Source of the DNA: JBMOPD01 sp049323615
GTDB lineage: Bacteria > Bacillota > Desulfotomaculia > Desulfotomaculales > Desulfocucumaceae
Assembly: GCA_049323615.1 (NCBI GenBank)
Contig: JBMOPD010000007.1
Coordinates: forward strand, 32,756 to 96,755
Direction of reading: 5' to 3'
Length of the DNA stretch: 64,000 nucleotides
Part shown: positions 34,742 to 43,810 of the stretch, in pieces
Layout: every line of letters begins with the position of its first letter
Numbering within the stretch: position 1 is the first letter of the stretch
Program-made: the position numbers and the translations under genes
The notes under the pieces: generated by a model
Database searches by the model: none
Seen by the model: only the letters and a program-made list of their open reading frames with translations
What the model was told of the DNA's origin: nothing

Positions 34742-36316
34742 TTGGCCCCGTCCTTACTTATGCAATACCAGCAGCTGGGCAAGCTGGAATCGCTGTGCAT
34801 CGCCTTTTTCGACCTGGTGGATTCAACCTACCTTAAAAAGAAATTGGGCCAGACCCGGGGAGTGGACCTGGCGGTAAGCCACAACAGGCTGGCGGCCGGT
34901 ATCTGCCAGCAATTCAGGGGCAGGGTGGTCAAGCATATCGGAGATTCCATAATGGTGGTCTTCGATACCCCCCTGGAGGGCATGCTGGCCGCCCTGGAAT
35001 TTATAAGCTCGATAAACAAGGACCGGTTGCCCTTCCGCACCAAGGCGGGGCTGACTCACGGCATCGTCACCCGGGTGGATATTGACGGCGCCGATTACCT
35101 CGGGCAGGCGGTGGACCGCAGCGCCCGCCTGACCGGCCAGGCCCTGCCCAACCAGGTGCTGACGGATGAAACGACCATGGACATAATCAAGCCCTTCATG
35201 GGGGATTTCAGCCAGATAATCTCCCGCTTCCTCGGAGTGCGTGATTTAAAGGGGATTGGCAAAGTTCCGGTCTACGAGGTGGCCCCGGCGGACTCCGGCT
35301 TTATCAACGAGGACGACCCGGTTGTGGAAGTGCAGGTGGGGTCCCCGGAGCCCGTAAAAAGCAGGCCGGCGCCAGCAGCCGCTTCCGATGCCCGGCTCCG
35401 GCTGCCGCCGCTGGCGGTGCCGCAGCCGGCCGGGCCGCTGGTGGTTGATGAGCCGCTGGGAAAAGTACTGGAATGCTGTACAATGTCCAGGGCCGAATTG
35501 GACTCGGTGGCCATCGGCTACCAGAACCTCAGCCACCTGCTGGAAAAGGCCCACGATATGCATATCCGCCAGGTGGTCTTAAGCGGGTCCTTTGCCCGGG
35601 GAACCATGGTCCGGCCGCTGGCGCCGGTTGACGTGATTGCGGTGATGGCACCCCCGGCGGACCAGCAGCAGGGGGTTAAGGAGACCTTACAGCATCTGGA
35701 TCAGTATTTATCCAGGGTATACCCCGGTTCCACGTCCATTCAATCAGAGCGGTGCGTCAACCTCTCCATGGAGGGGATAGAGTTTTCGGTTATCCCGGTT
35801 TTGGCCGTGATTGAAAACGGGCAGGGCCGGCTGCTGACCCCCAGCCAGTCGGGAGGATTCTGGGTGCCCCGCAACCCGGCGCTGCCCGAGCAGTGGCTGG
35901 AACAGGCGGTGAAACGCAACGGGCCCGTCTTTTTACCCTTCCTGCTGCTGATCAAGGCGTGGCAGAGGATTAATTGCAATTACATCAATTCTTTCCACCT
36001 GGAATTGCTTACTGATTTGATTGCCTCCCAAACCGGCCTGGAATTGTCCTTTGCATCGCTACACCAGTGGTTTCAGTATGCATACCAGTACCTGAGCCAA
36101 AATAAAAAGCCTTTTATCAAGGAACCCGGCCAGTCAAATCTATACATCGATGACTACATGTATGCCAACAGCCTGACTTTCAACAGGTTCAGCCGCATAC
36201 TGACCGAGTCCTACAACCTGGCCAGGCAGGGCATTGCCTATCTTAAAGCCGGGGAGCCCAAAACAGCCATGACCAGGTGGAAAGCGCTGTTTGGGCCGTA
36301 TATGGAGGAGGTGTAG
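34742..36316 (+). CDS. Fusion of class III nucleotide cyclase domain and CD-NTase-like nucleotidyltransferase domain
   Basis: A 524-residue soluble protein. Residues 15-180 form a class III cyclase homology domain: metal-binding Asp24 (AFFDLVDST) and Asp68 (HIGDSIMVVF) are present, and the catalytic Asn-x3-Arg pair reads Asp125-x3-Arg129 (VDRSARL). A proline-rich linker (about 185-235) leads to a CD-NTase/SMODS-type domain (240-520) with the GS loop GSFARGT (282-288), a C-terminal helical part with LLIKAWQR and SFHLELL, but a degenerate metal site: Asp297-Val-Ile299 instead of Asp-x-Asp, and Ser349 where the third Asp is expected (EFSVIP). So the cyclase half may be active while the NTase half looks catalytically weak or sensory. 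TTG start with GGAGGG seven bases upstream. It could be a second-messenger or defence protein; no CBASS or Pycsar effector is clearly adjacent. Confidence 0.82.
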   Translation: MAPSLLMQYQQLGKLESLCIAFFDLVDSTYLKKKLGQTRGVDLAVSHNRLAAGICQQFRGRVVKHIGDSIMVVFDTPLEGMLAALEFISSINKDRLPFRTKAGLTHGIVTRVDIDGADYLGQAVDRSARLTGQALPNQVLTDETTMDIIKPFMGDFSQIISRFLGVRDLKGIGKVPVYEVAPADSGFINEDDPVVEVQVGSPEPVKSRPAPAAASDARLRLPPLAVPQPAGPLVVDEPLGKVLECCTMSRAELDSVAIGYQNLSHLLEKAHDMHIRQVVLSGSFARGTMVRPLAPVDVIAVMAPPADQQQGVKETLQHLDQYLSRVYPGSTSIQSERCVNLSMEGIEFSVIPVLAVIENGQGRLLTPSQSGGFWVPRNPALPEQWLEQAVKRNGPVFLPFLLLIKAWQRINCNYINSFHLELLTDLIASQTGLELSFASLHQWFQYAYQYLSQNKKPFIKEPGQSNLYIDDYMYANSLTFNRFSRILTESYNLARQGIAYLKAGEPKTAMTRWKALFGPYMEEV

Positions 36317-36328
36317 GCGGGACAGGGA

Positions 36329-37822
36329 TTAGGGGTTGGAGGTCAGGGCCAGGGGGAGTATAATGGCGAATATGCTGCCCGCCCCCACGGCGCTGGCCAG
36401 TTCTATCCGCCCTCCGTGTTTTTGCACGATCCACTGGGCAATGGACAGTCCCAGCCCGGAGCCGCTCCTGCCCCGGGCGGCCGTTCCCCTGTAAAAGCGC
36501 TTGAATATTTCCGGCCTGTCCTCCTCCGGGATACCCGGCCCGGTATCTTTTACGTATATGGCCACCTGCCCCGGTTCCACCCGGATCGGTCCAATGCCCC
36601 CGGTGGAACCTGGTTGCCCTTCTCCGATCACGCTTTCCCCCAGGGCTACGCCCAGGCATATTTCACCCTCCTCCGGGGTATACTTGACGGCGTTGTCAAC
36701 CAGTATGCTGACGGCCTGTACCATCAAATCGGGGTTTACATCCACCTTCAGGTCTTCAGCAAGCCCGCTTGTACCCTCCGTCCGTATCTCCCTGCCGGTA
36801 AGAAACTTCAGCCCGCCGGATACCCGGCCCATCAGTTCAGGCAGCGGCACCAGGCCGGTTTCTATACCCTGGCCGGCATCCGCCCTGGCCAGGTACAGCA
36901 GGTTGGACACCAGGCCGGTCAGCCTCTCGGCCTCCCCGGCGATGTCGGCCAGGGCCTCGGCCCTGGTGGCGGGGTCCCGGTCACCCATCCTGATCAGCAG
37001 TTCGGCATTTCCCCTGATGGTGGTCAGCGGTGTGCGCAGCTCATGGGATGCGTCGGCCACAAAGCGCCTCTGGGCCTCGTTTATTTCCTCCAGCCTGCTG
37101 TACAGGTTTTCCAGCCTTTCCAGCATCCCGTTGAGGGTCTCCACCAGTTTGTACAGTTCGTCCCTCGGCCCCCGGTACTGGATGCGCCTTTTTAAATCAC
37201 TGCCCTGCTGAATTGAAGCCGCCGCTTCAATGATCTTTTCCACGGGCTTAAAGGCCGCCCCGGCCAGGGACCAGCCCAGAAATCCGGCGGCCAGAACGGT
37301 CACCAGGCCGCCCAGCAATATCATCAGCCTCAGGCGGCTCAACACCGTTTCCACCTGGAAAAGGGACCGCCCCACCTGCAGGATGCCGATCAGCTGCCCG
37401 TCCAGGATCAGGGGGTAATTATAGATCCTGATTACCTGCCGGCCGTAGCGGACATTCTCGTAAAACTCCCTTCCGGCGGCCGCAGTCCGGAGGGTGTCCT
37501 CACTCATGGGCAGGAACTGGAGGCCCAGGTTGCCCGACCTGGTAACCAGCCTCCCCCCGGCGTCCAGCACCTGGAGGTATGTTCCCGGAGAAGAGAATAC
37601 ATCAACATCGGGCAAAATGACCTCACGCAGGTCAAAGGAAGCCCTGGAAATTTTAGTGGACTTTACCACCGAGGCGGCCATGGTGGAAATGCTGCGGTCA
37701 ACCTCGGCGCGCAAGATCCCGTACATTGTAAAATAGACGATAAAGCCGAAGATCGCCAGGGTCAGCCCCAGCACCACGGTATAAAGAAAGGTCAGCCTCA
37801 GCCGTACGGACATTTCTTTCAC
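36329..37822 (-). CDS. Sensor histidine kinase (HisKA/HAMP, OmpR-pair)
   Basis: A 497-residue kinase with two membrane helices (about 11-31 and 167-190), an extracytoplasmic sensor domain of ~130 residues between them, HAMP, HisKA with His260 (FVADASHELRTPLTTI), and HATPase with the N-box (ILVDNAVKY), DTGPGI and GSGLGLSIAQWIV. It is the partner of the OmpR-type regulator encoded upstream on the same strand; the two genes are split by a 292-bp repeat-filled gap instead of the usual overlap. Its stop lies 12 bp from the stop of the convergent cyclase/NTase gene. Confidence 0.93.
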   Translation of the reverse strand: MKEMSVRLRLTFLYTVVLGLTLAIFGFIVYFTMYGILRAEVDRSISTMAASVVKSTKISRASFDLREVILPDVDVFSSPGTYLQVLDAGGRLVTRSGNLGLQFLPMSEDTLRTAAAGREFYENVRYGRQVIRIYNYPLILDGQLIGILQVGRSLFQVETVLSRLRLMILLGGLVTVLAAGFLGWSLAGAAFKPVEKIIEAAASIQQGSDLKRRIQYRGPRDELYKLVETLNGMLERLENLYSRLEEINEAQRRFVADASHELRTPLTTIRGNAELLIRMGDRDPATRAEALADIAGEAERLTGLVSNLLYLARADAGQGIETGLVPLPELMGRVSGGLKFLTGREIRTEGTSGLAEDLKVDVNPDLMVQAVSILVDNAVKYTPEEGEICLGVALGESVIGEGQPGSTGGIGPIRVEPGQVAIYVKDTGPGIPEEDRPEIFKRFYRGTAARGRSGSGLGLSIAQWIVQKHGGRIELASAVGAGSIFAIILPLALTSNP

Positions 37823-37850
37823 ACCTTACCGCATTGAATTCATGATCAGA

Positions 37851-38112
<262 letters not shown>

Positions 38113-38114
38113 CC

Positions 38115-38792
38115 CTAGGGCATTTCTTTTAAGACATAGCCAACCCCCCGGACGGTATGTAGCAGCCTTCTTTCTCCGCCCTCTTCCAGCTTCTGCCTGA
38201 TCATGCCCACGTATACCTCCAGCACGTTTGACTCGCCGCTGTAGTCGTACCCCCATACCCTGTCCATCAGCGTGTCCCTGGTCAGCACCTGTCTGGGGTG
38301 CTCCATGAAAATCAGCAGCATGTCAAATTCCCTGGCCGTCAGCCGTATTTCCCGCTCTCCCCTGAATACCTCCCGGGTCCCGGTGTCCAGGGTCAGATCC
38401 GCAAAGGATAATCTGCGCTTCCCCTCTGCGGCGGGTTTCTGGCGGCGCAGCAGGGCCCTTACCCTGGCCAAAAACTCTTCCAGGGCAAAGGGCTTCACCA
38501 GGTAATCGTCGGCCCCCATATCCAGCCCCTTGACGCGGTCGGCCACATCGTCCCGGGCGGTCAGCATCAACACCGGGACATCCCTCTCGGCCCTGACCCG
38601 CCTGCAGACTTCCCAGCCATCCATTCCCGGCATCATGATATCAAGCACCACCAGGTCCGGATTGCCTGCCAGGGCCTTGTTCAGACCCCCGGTACCGTCG
38701 CCCGCCACATCAACGGAATACCCCTCAAAGGTAAGCGCCCTTTTCAAGAGGGCGGTTATCTTCGGGTCGTCGTCTATGATCAGTATATTCAT
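38115..38792 (-). CDS. OmpR/PhoB-family response regulator
   Basis: A 225-residue protein counted from the ATG at 38792 (MNILIIDDDPK), with GGTGGG upstream. Receiver domain with acidic pocket Asp7-9, phosphoacceptor Asp51 (LVVLDIMMPG), Thr near 78 and Lys near 100 (LVKPF); C-terminal winged helix (RLSFADLTLDTGTREV to VRGVGYVLKE). It should act with the downstream kinase. An inverted repeat lies 27 bp before its start. Confidence 0.93.
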   Translation of the reverse strand: MNILIIDDDPKITALLKRALTFEGYSVDVAGDGTGGLNKALAGNPDLVVLDIMMPGMDGWEVCRRVRAERDVPVLMLTARDDVADRVKGLDMGADDYLVKPFALEEFLARVRALLRRQKPAAEGKRRLSFADLTLDTGTREVFRGEREIRLTAREFDMLLIFMEHPRQVLTRDTLMDRVWGYDYSGESNVLEVYVGMIRQKLEEGGERRLLHTVRGVGYVLKEMP

Positions 38793-38818
38793 AATCCCAC
38801 CCACCGCTGTAATGAACA

Positions 38819-38848
38819 AATACTCCTTGTATCACGGCAAGGAGTATT
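38819..38848. promoter_or_regulatory. Inverted repeat just upstream of the OmpR-type regulator
   Basis: AATACTCCTTG (38819-38829) pairs with CAAGGAGTATT (38838-38848) over 8 bases. On the plus strand it is followed by TTTTT and looks like a terminator, although no plus-strand gene ends nearby. In the minus direction it lies in the leader of the regulator gene and may be an operator or 5' stem. Confidence 0.5.
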
Positions 38849-38940
38849 TTTTTATTACCCCGTTATTTTTTCAATTTTTTCCCTGTCTTCATTATCCATA
38901 CCCAAACCTCCGGGGTTCATTTTAAAATTTTATGCATCAT

Positions 38941-40089
38941 TTAATTAACTTTCCCTTTCTCGCCGATAGTGACATCTATATACACCTGCTTACCCCCCCG
39001 GTAAACAACCACCACCGCCTTCTCACCCGGCTTCATTTTCTCCACCAGTGAAGTAAGGTCTCCGGAGCCGGCCACCTTGCTGTGGTTGATCTCAACAATC
39101 ACGTCGCCCTGGGTGATGCCGGCGCTGTCCGCCGGGCCCCCCTCAACCACCCCGGTTACCACCGCCCCCTCGGCTTTATTCAGTTTCAAGTAGTCGGCGA
39201 TTTCCTTGCTTACCGTCTGTATATACACTCCCAGCCAGGGGCGGGTGATTTTGCCCTGGTTTATGAGGGTATCCAGCACCGGGCGCACCGTGCTGGTGGG
39301 AATGGCGAACCCGATACCCTGGGCCGCGGCGTTAACCGCCGTGTTAATGCCGATAACCTGCCCCCTGGTGTTCAAAAGAGGCCCGCCGCTGTTGCCCGGG
39401 TTGATTGAGGCGTCGGTCTGCAGCAAGTTCTTGTACTGCCTGTCCTGGACGGTAACGGGGCGCCCCTTGGCGCTGATCACCCCGACGGTCACGGTATGGT
39501 CAAGGCCGTGGGGGTTGCCGATGGCTATGGCCCATTCCCCCACCCTTACTGCGTTGGAATCCCCCAGTTCAAGGACGGGCAAATTGTCACCGTCAATCTT
39601 TAAAACGGCCAGGTCCAGCTCGGAATCGGATCCCACCAGCCTGGCCGGGACGGGTTTATCCTTTCCGGCCAGTGTCACTTCAATCTTTGTGGCGCCGCTG
39701 ACCACGTGCTCATTGGTCAGTATATAGCCGTCCCTGCTGATTATGAACCCGGATCCCATCCCCTTGGATATCTGGGGCCCGGTGTCCATCTGGAACCTGC
39801 GGCCGAAAAATTCCTGGAAAAACGGGTCGTTAAAAAAAGGGTCGTAAGAGCGGCCCCTGGTTTCAACGGTTGTCTGGATCATAACCACCGCGGGACTGGC
39901 TTTTTCCACTATATCGGCAATCAGGCCGGTTGCCGCCGGATTCACCGGTTCACTGACCGCAGGCTGGGTTGTGGCCATGGAAGGTATGATCGGGAACAGG
40001 TAAAAGGCGGCCCCCGTCACCAGGACTCCGATGACAAAGGCGGCAATAATTAAAATCCCGGCTTTTCTTTTTTCCCCGTACGGATACAT
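38941..40089 (-). CDS. HtrA/DegP-like membrane-anchored serine protease with PDZ domain
   Basis: A 382-residue S1C protease: one N-terminal membrane helix (about 11-35), a trypsin-like domain with the triad His128 (LTNEHVV), Asp159 (SELDLAVLK) and Ser234 (NPGNSGGPLL), and a C-terminal PDZ domain (about 285-375, GVVEGGPADSAGITQGDVI). It degrades or refolds damaged proteins at the outer face of the membrane. In Bacillus such genes answer to envelope-stress two-component systems, and the OmpR-type pair next door could play that part. Confidence 0.94.
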   Translation of the reverse strand: MYPYGEKRKAGILIIAAFVIGVLVTGAAFYLFPIIPSMATTQPAVSEPVNPAATGLIADIVEKASPAVVMIQTTVETRGRSYDPFFNDPFFQEFFGRRFQMDTGPQISKGMGSGFIISRDGYILTNEHVVSGATKIEVTLAGKDKPVPARLVGSDSELDLAVLKIDGDNLPVLELGDSNAVRVGEWAIAIGNPHGLDHTVTVGVISAKGRPVTVQDRQYKNLLQTDASINPGNSGGPLLNTRGQVIGINTAVNAAAQGIGFAIPTSTVRPVLDTLINQGKITRPWLGVYIQTVSKEIADYLKLNKAEGAVVTGVVEGGPADSAGITQGDVIVEINHSKVAGSGDLTSLVEKMKPGEKAVVVVYRGGKQVYIDVTIGEKGKVN

Positions 40090-40206
40090 GACACCAACCT
40101 CCTCTTATTTTCTAATTTATAACCAATTTTACACATGAAGCTTAAAAAAAAATTAAAACCGGCTAAAAGTAAGATAAAAATCGCAAGAGAATGACCCTTA
40201 AGAATT

Positions 40207-41862
40207 TCAGGAATGGGATATCGGCACCCTCTCTCCGCTGGCGGTAAGTTCCAGGCCCTCGTTGGCCACTTCCCAGGCGATGTTGCGTACATGCTCACTG
40301 ATGCGCAGGAAGGCGTTGATCAAATCCAGGTGAACCGCCCCTACCTCCTCGGAACTGCCGCTCACCCGCAGCCTGTGTATGTGCAGGACCCTCAGGTGCC
40401 TTTCCATCTTTGTTATCTCGGGCTGCAGATTGTAAGCCTTTTCGGCCAGTTCCCGGTTGCTGGTGACAAAGGCGGTATTGGTCATCTGCATATGCTCGCA
40501 GACCCTCTTGTGCATTATGGATATTTCGTCCCAGCCCTCCTCCGAAAATGTGCATTTGCCGTCTATTTTACACTGGGCCAGGTAGGTGACGTTTTTTTCG
40601 ATGATGTCTCCTATATGCTCCAGGTCGTTGACTATATTGATCAGCCCCATGCACTTGAGGAACTCCTGCCTGGAGTGGGGCTGGCGCAGGACATTGGTCA
40701 GGTAGTCGCTTATTTCCACGAACAGTATATCCACCCGCTCCTCTTTTTTAGCCACCTGGTTGAGCAGGGACACATCGTTCTTTTCCAGTATCCCGGCGAT
40801 ATCCGTGGTCATTTCAAAAACATAGTCGAAGGTGCGGTTGATTTCCTTGGTGGCCAGGCCCAGGGCGATGGCCGGCGTGTTGACAAGCTTCAGGTCCAGA
40901 TACCGGGGGCGGAATACTTCTTTGACCTCTTTCTTTTCAGGCAACAACCTGGTCAGCAGGGATCCGAACCGGGTGGTAAAGGGAAGGAAGATAAGCGCTA
41001 TGGCGATATTGAAAAAGGTATGCACATTGGCCACCTGGTATCCCGGAGACGACGTTATTTTTTCCATCAGCCCGGCGAAGGGGGTGACAAAGGGCAGGAA
41101 TATAATGACCCCGGCAATCTTGAAAAGCAGGTGGGCCGTGGCCACCCGCTGGGCCTCCCGGGGGGAACCCAGGCTGGAAAGCACCGCGGTGAAAGAAGTC
41201 CCGATATTGGCCCCAAAAAGAAGATATATGGCGGCATGCAGGCTGATCAGGTGCTGCATGCTCAAAAGCATGATGATGCCCACCGAGGCGGCGCTGCTGT
41301 GCACCAAAAAAGTGAATACCGCCGCCAGGAGCATGGCCAGCAGCGGATAATCCCCCATCTTGGCCATCATCTGCGGAAAAAGCGGGTCCTCCCTGAGCGG
41401 ATACATCACCTCGGACATGATCTTGAGGCCCAGGAACAACAGCCCGAATCCCATCAGCACCTGGCCGTACCGCTTGTAGCGCTCGCGCTTGGTGAAAAAG
41501 ATGATGGTGGCGCCCAATCCCACTATGGGCAGGGCGATCTCGGTCACCTTGAGGGCGATCAGCTGCGCCGTGACCGTGGTCCCTATGTCGGCCCCCAGGA
41601 TGACCCCCAGGGTCTGCTTCAGGGTCATAATACCGGCACTGGTGAGGCCCACCAGGATAACCGTGGTGGCGGTACTGCTCTGGAAGAATATGGTTATTAC
41701 CGCCCCCACCACCAGCGCGCTGACCCGGTTGTGCGTCAGCGTGCTCATAACCGTCCGCAGCCTGGCGCCGGCTATTTTTTGCAGGCCCTCGCTGAGTATC
41801 TGCATGCCGTAGAGCAGCAGCCCCATACCCCCGACCAGGCCAAGGAAGATAGCACCCCACAT
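40207..41862 (-). CDS. Na/Pi cotransporter (NptA/YjbB type) with PhoU-like domain
   Basis: A 551-residue protein from ATG 41862 (AGAAGAG seven bases upstream; a TTG 21 bp earlier lacks a site). About nine membrane helices carry two inverted copies of the Na/Pi motif, FQSSTATTVILVGL in the first repeat and VHSSAASVGIIMLL in the second. The C-terminal ~210 residues are PhoU-like helices (LINIVNDLEHIGDIIEKN). It moves phosphate with sodium, inward or as an overflow; in relatives the PhoU part controls transport. It stands alone. Confidence 0.92.
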   Translation of the reverse strand: MWGAIFLGLVGGMGLLLYGMQILSEGLQKIAGARLRTVMSTLTHNRVSALVVGAVITIFFQSSTATTVILVGLTSAGIMTLKQTLGVILGADIGTTVTAQLIALKVTEIALPIVGLGATIIFFTKRERYKRYGQVLMGFGLLFLGLKIMSEVMYPLREDPLFPQMMAKMGDYPLLAMLLAAVFTFLVHSSAASVGIIMLLSMQHLISLHAAIYLLFGANIGTSFTAVLSSLGSPREAQRVATAHLLFKIAGVIIFLPFVTPFAGLMEKITSSPGYQVANVHTFFNIAIALIFLPFTTRFGSLLTRLLPEKKEVKEVFRPRYLDLKLVNTPAIALGLATKEINRTFDYVFEMTTDIAGILEKNDVSLLNQVAKKEERVDILFVEISDYLTNVLRQPHSRQEFLKCMGLINIVNDLEHIGDIIEKNVTYLAQCKIDGKCTFSEEGWDEISIMHKRVCEHMQMTNTAFVTSNRELAEKAYNLQPEITKMERHLRVLHIHRLRVSGSSEEVGAVHLDLINAFLRISEHVRNIAWEVANEGLELTASGERVPISHS

Positions 41863-42057
41863 TGCCCATCTCTTCTTCCGCAAATGATATTATATCTATG
41901 ATGAAAATTATAAAAATGTTAAGTTCGCTATAGTTAAGTGAAAATCCTCTAACATTTTCGAACCTTGTTTTTTCATGTACGGAATATTTTTACGGGAATA
42001 ATCTTCGTTAACAACACAATGTAGAAGGTTAAACAGTCAACCGGTTAGAATAATATA

Positions 42058-42162
42058 TGGGGCGTACTAAAGGGGCCCGGGCAGCTGGCGCTGGAGAGCA
42101 TACCCGCTCCCAGGCCCGGGCCGGGGCAGGTCCTTGTCCGCCTAAAATACTGCGGGGATTAA
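42058..42162 (+). pseudogene. Remnant of a zinc-type (MDR) alcohol dehydrogenase N-terminus
   Basis: One plus-strand frame reads WGVLKGPGQLALESIPAP, then RPGPGQVLVRLKYCG, then Asp and a stop. This is the usual first ~35 residues of a medium-chain dehydrogenase, ending where the zinc-site GICGSD would begin. There is no proper start codon and the rest of the gene is missing, so it is a decayed fragment. The 41863-42202 gap holds nothing else coding. Confidence 0.65.
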
Positions 42163-42163
42163 T

Positions 42164-42195
42164 AAAGGGAGACCGGATAACCCGGTCCTCCCTTT
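42164..42195 (-). terminator. Terminator of the large acyl-CoA catabolism operon
   Basis: AAAGGGAGACCGG and CCGGTCCTCCCTTT form a 13-bp stem with one bulged base and a 5-base loop, 7 bp beyond the stop of the last ligase gene. The minus-strand tail TTTATTAATC is only partly T-rich. Confidence 0.65.
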
Positions 42196-42202
42196 GCTAA
42201 TT

Positions 42203-43795
42203 TCATTCAGTTTCACTGTAGTGGCCGGTAAACTTTTTTCTCAACTCGTGCTTTTTGATCTTGCCGGTGGTGGTGCGGGGCAAATCTTCCACAAAAATCA
42301 CCGACTTGGGCACCTGGAACCCGCCCAGCTCCTTTTTACACCAGTTGATTACATCCTCTTCGGTCAGTCCGCTGCCCTTTTTGGGCACCACCACGGCGGT
42401 CACCGCCTCGGCCCAGTGCGGGTGGGGCAGTCCGATCACGGCGGCGGCCTCCACCTGCGGGTGGGCCAGGATGACAGTCTCCACCTTGATGGAAGGTACA
42501 TTCTCACCGCCGGTCTTGATCATATCCTTTTTGCGGTCCACAAAAAACAGCATCCCGTCCTCATCGATGTAGCCCTGGTCCCCGGAGTGGTGCCAGCCGA
42601 ATTTCCTGGCCGCTTCGGTGGCCGCCTCGTCCTTGAAGTACCCCTCCATCACGCCGGGCCCCCGCCACACGATCTCGCCTACCTGTCCGGGCGGCAGGAT
42701 ATTGCCCTCGTCGTCCATCACCGCGGTGTCATAGCTGGGGGACGACATGCCCCAGATATTGCCCTCCTTCTCCGGATACCAGTCGGGATTGTAGTAATTG
42801 GTGGCCGGATACGCCTCGGTCTGCCCGGTACCCAGGATAAACGCGGCCTTTATCTTCTTTCTGGCGTCTTCCAGGGTACGCCTGTCCATGGGCGTCATGG
42901 CGTAAAGGCATATCTGCAGGCTGGACAGGTCGTAATCATTAAAGGACGGGTGGTCCAGCATGTACCGGTACATCATGGGCAGGGCGAAAAGCCAGGTGAC
43001 CTTTTCGGCCTGGACAACCTTCATCACCCCTTCGGGGTCAAAGCCCCGCATCACTACCGACCCGGCGCCCGCCAGGAGGCAGGTGGTCAGCAGGGTGTGC
43101 TGGGCGCAGTGGAATATGGGCATCATTGTGGTCACCACACTGTCCGGGTTGATTTGCAGTTCGATGGTATTCTGCAGGGCGGTGGCATAAACATTCAGGT
43201 TGGATATCAAAACCCCCTTGGGCATGGCGGTGGTGCCGCTGGTGTACATGATCTGCAAAATATCCCTGTCCTCTATAACCACATCTTCTATCTCCGACCC
43301 GTCGATCCCGTCGATAAACCGGTTGAAATCCACAAAGGGCTCCACCTGCTGGCCGGAAACCGGAAGTGATATGTAGTGTTTGATATTGGGGAAATGCTCC
43401 AGGTATTTGCCGATCATGGGCGCGAAGGCGTCGTCCACAATCAGGACCCTGGCTTCGCAATGGTTCAGGACATAGGCTATTTCCTGGGGACTGAGGCCCG
43501 GGTTGACCGGCACCAGGACAAAACCACCCTTGGCCAGGCCGTATATGGAAATGACGAACTCGGTTGAATTAAGGCAGATGGCCGCCACCCGGTCCCCTTT
43601 ACCCAGTCCCAGGCTGCGGACGGCCCTGGCAAACCGGTTGCAGGCCTCGTTAAGCTGCTGGAAGGTTAAGCTCCTCCTCTCCCCGCCCCGGTATTCCACC
43701 AGCGCCTCCTTGGCAGGCCTGCGCCGGGCAGAGCGGCGCGGTATGTCGCCCACCGCCATCCTCTGGATAAGGTTTTGAGCCAGTTTAGGATCCAT
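42203..43795 (-). CDS. AMP-forming acyl-CoA ligase 3 of 3
   Basis: A 530-residue ANL enzyme: A3 motif MYTSGTTAMPKGV, A5 GTGQTEAYPA, A7 HHSGDQGYIDEDG, hinge DRKKDMIKTGGENV and catalytic Lys near residue 515 (TTGKIKKHELR). It converts a carboxylic acid, ATP and CoA to acyl-CoA, AMP and PPi. Last gene of the operon that begins with the enoyl-CoA hydratase. Three non-identical ligases in tandem suggest activation of several related acids or a dedicated one for each chain-shortened intermediate. Confidence 0.88.
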   Translation of the reverse strand: MDPKLAQNLIQRMAVGDIPRRSARRRPAKEALVEYRGGERRSLTFQQLNEACNRFARAVRSLGLGKGDRVAAICLNSTEFVISIYGLAKGGFVLVPVNPGLSPQEIAYVLNHCEARVLIVDDAFAPMIGKYLEHFPNIKHYISLPVSGQQVEPFVDFNRFIDGIDGSEIEDVVIEDRDILQIMYTSGTTAMPKGVLISNLNVYATALQNTIELQINPDSVVTTMMPIFHCAQHTLLTTCLLAGAGSVVMRGFDPEGVMKVVQAEKVTWLFALPMMYRYMLDHPSFNDYDLSSLQICLYAMTPMDRRTLEDARKKIKAAFILGTGQTEAYPATNYYNPDWYPEKEGNIWGMSSPSYDTAVMDDEGNILPPGQVGEIVWRGPGVMEGYFKDEAATEAARKFGWHHSGDQGYIDEDGMLFFVDRKKDMIKTGGENVPSIKVETVILAHPQVEAAAVIGLPHPHWAEAVTAVVVPKKGSGLTEEDVINWCKKELGGFQVPKSVIFVEDLPRTTTGKIKKHELRKKFTGHYSETE

Positions 43796-43810
43796 AAAAA
43801 TCCTCCTCTT

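Noticed and set aside
33842..36316. Complete CBASS or Pycsar defence operon
   Set aside because: The cyclase/NTase fusion has no adjacent recognised effector (phospholipase, endonuclease, TIR or paired membrane effector) and no E1/E2/JAB or HORMA/TRIP13 genes; the holin-like and small proteins lie behind separate terminators.
40213..41901. Plus-strand open frame of 562 codons antisense to the Na/Pi cotransporter
   Set aside because: It is rich in His, Gly and Gln, has no recognisable motif or ribosome binding site, and fully overlaps a well-supported gene; long antisense frames are expected in GC-rich codon usage.
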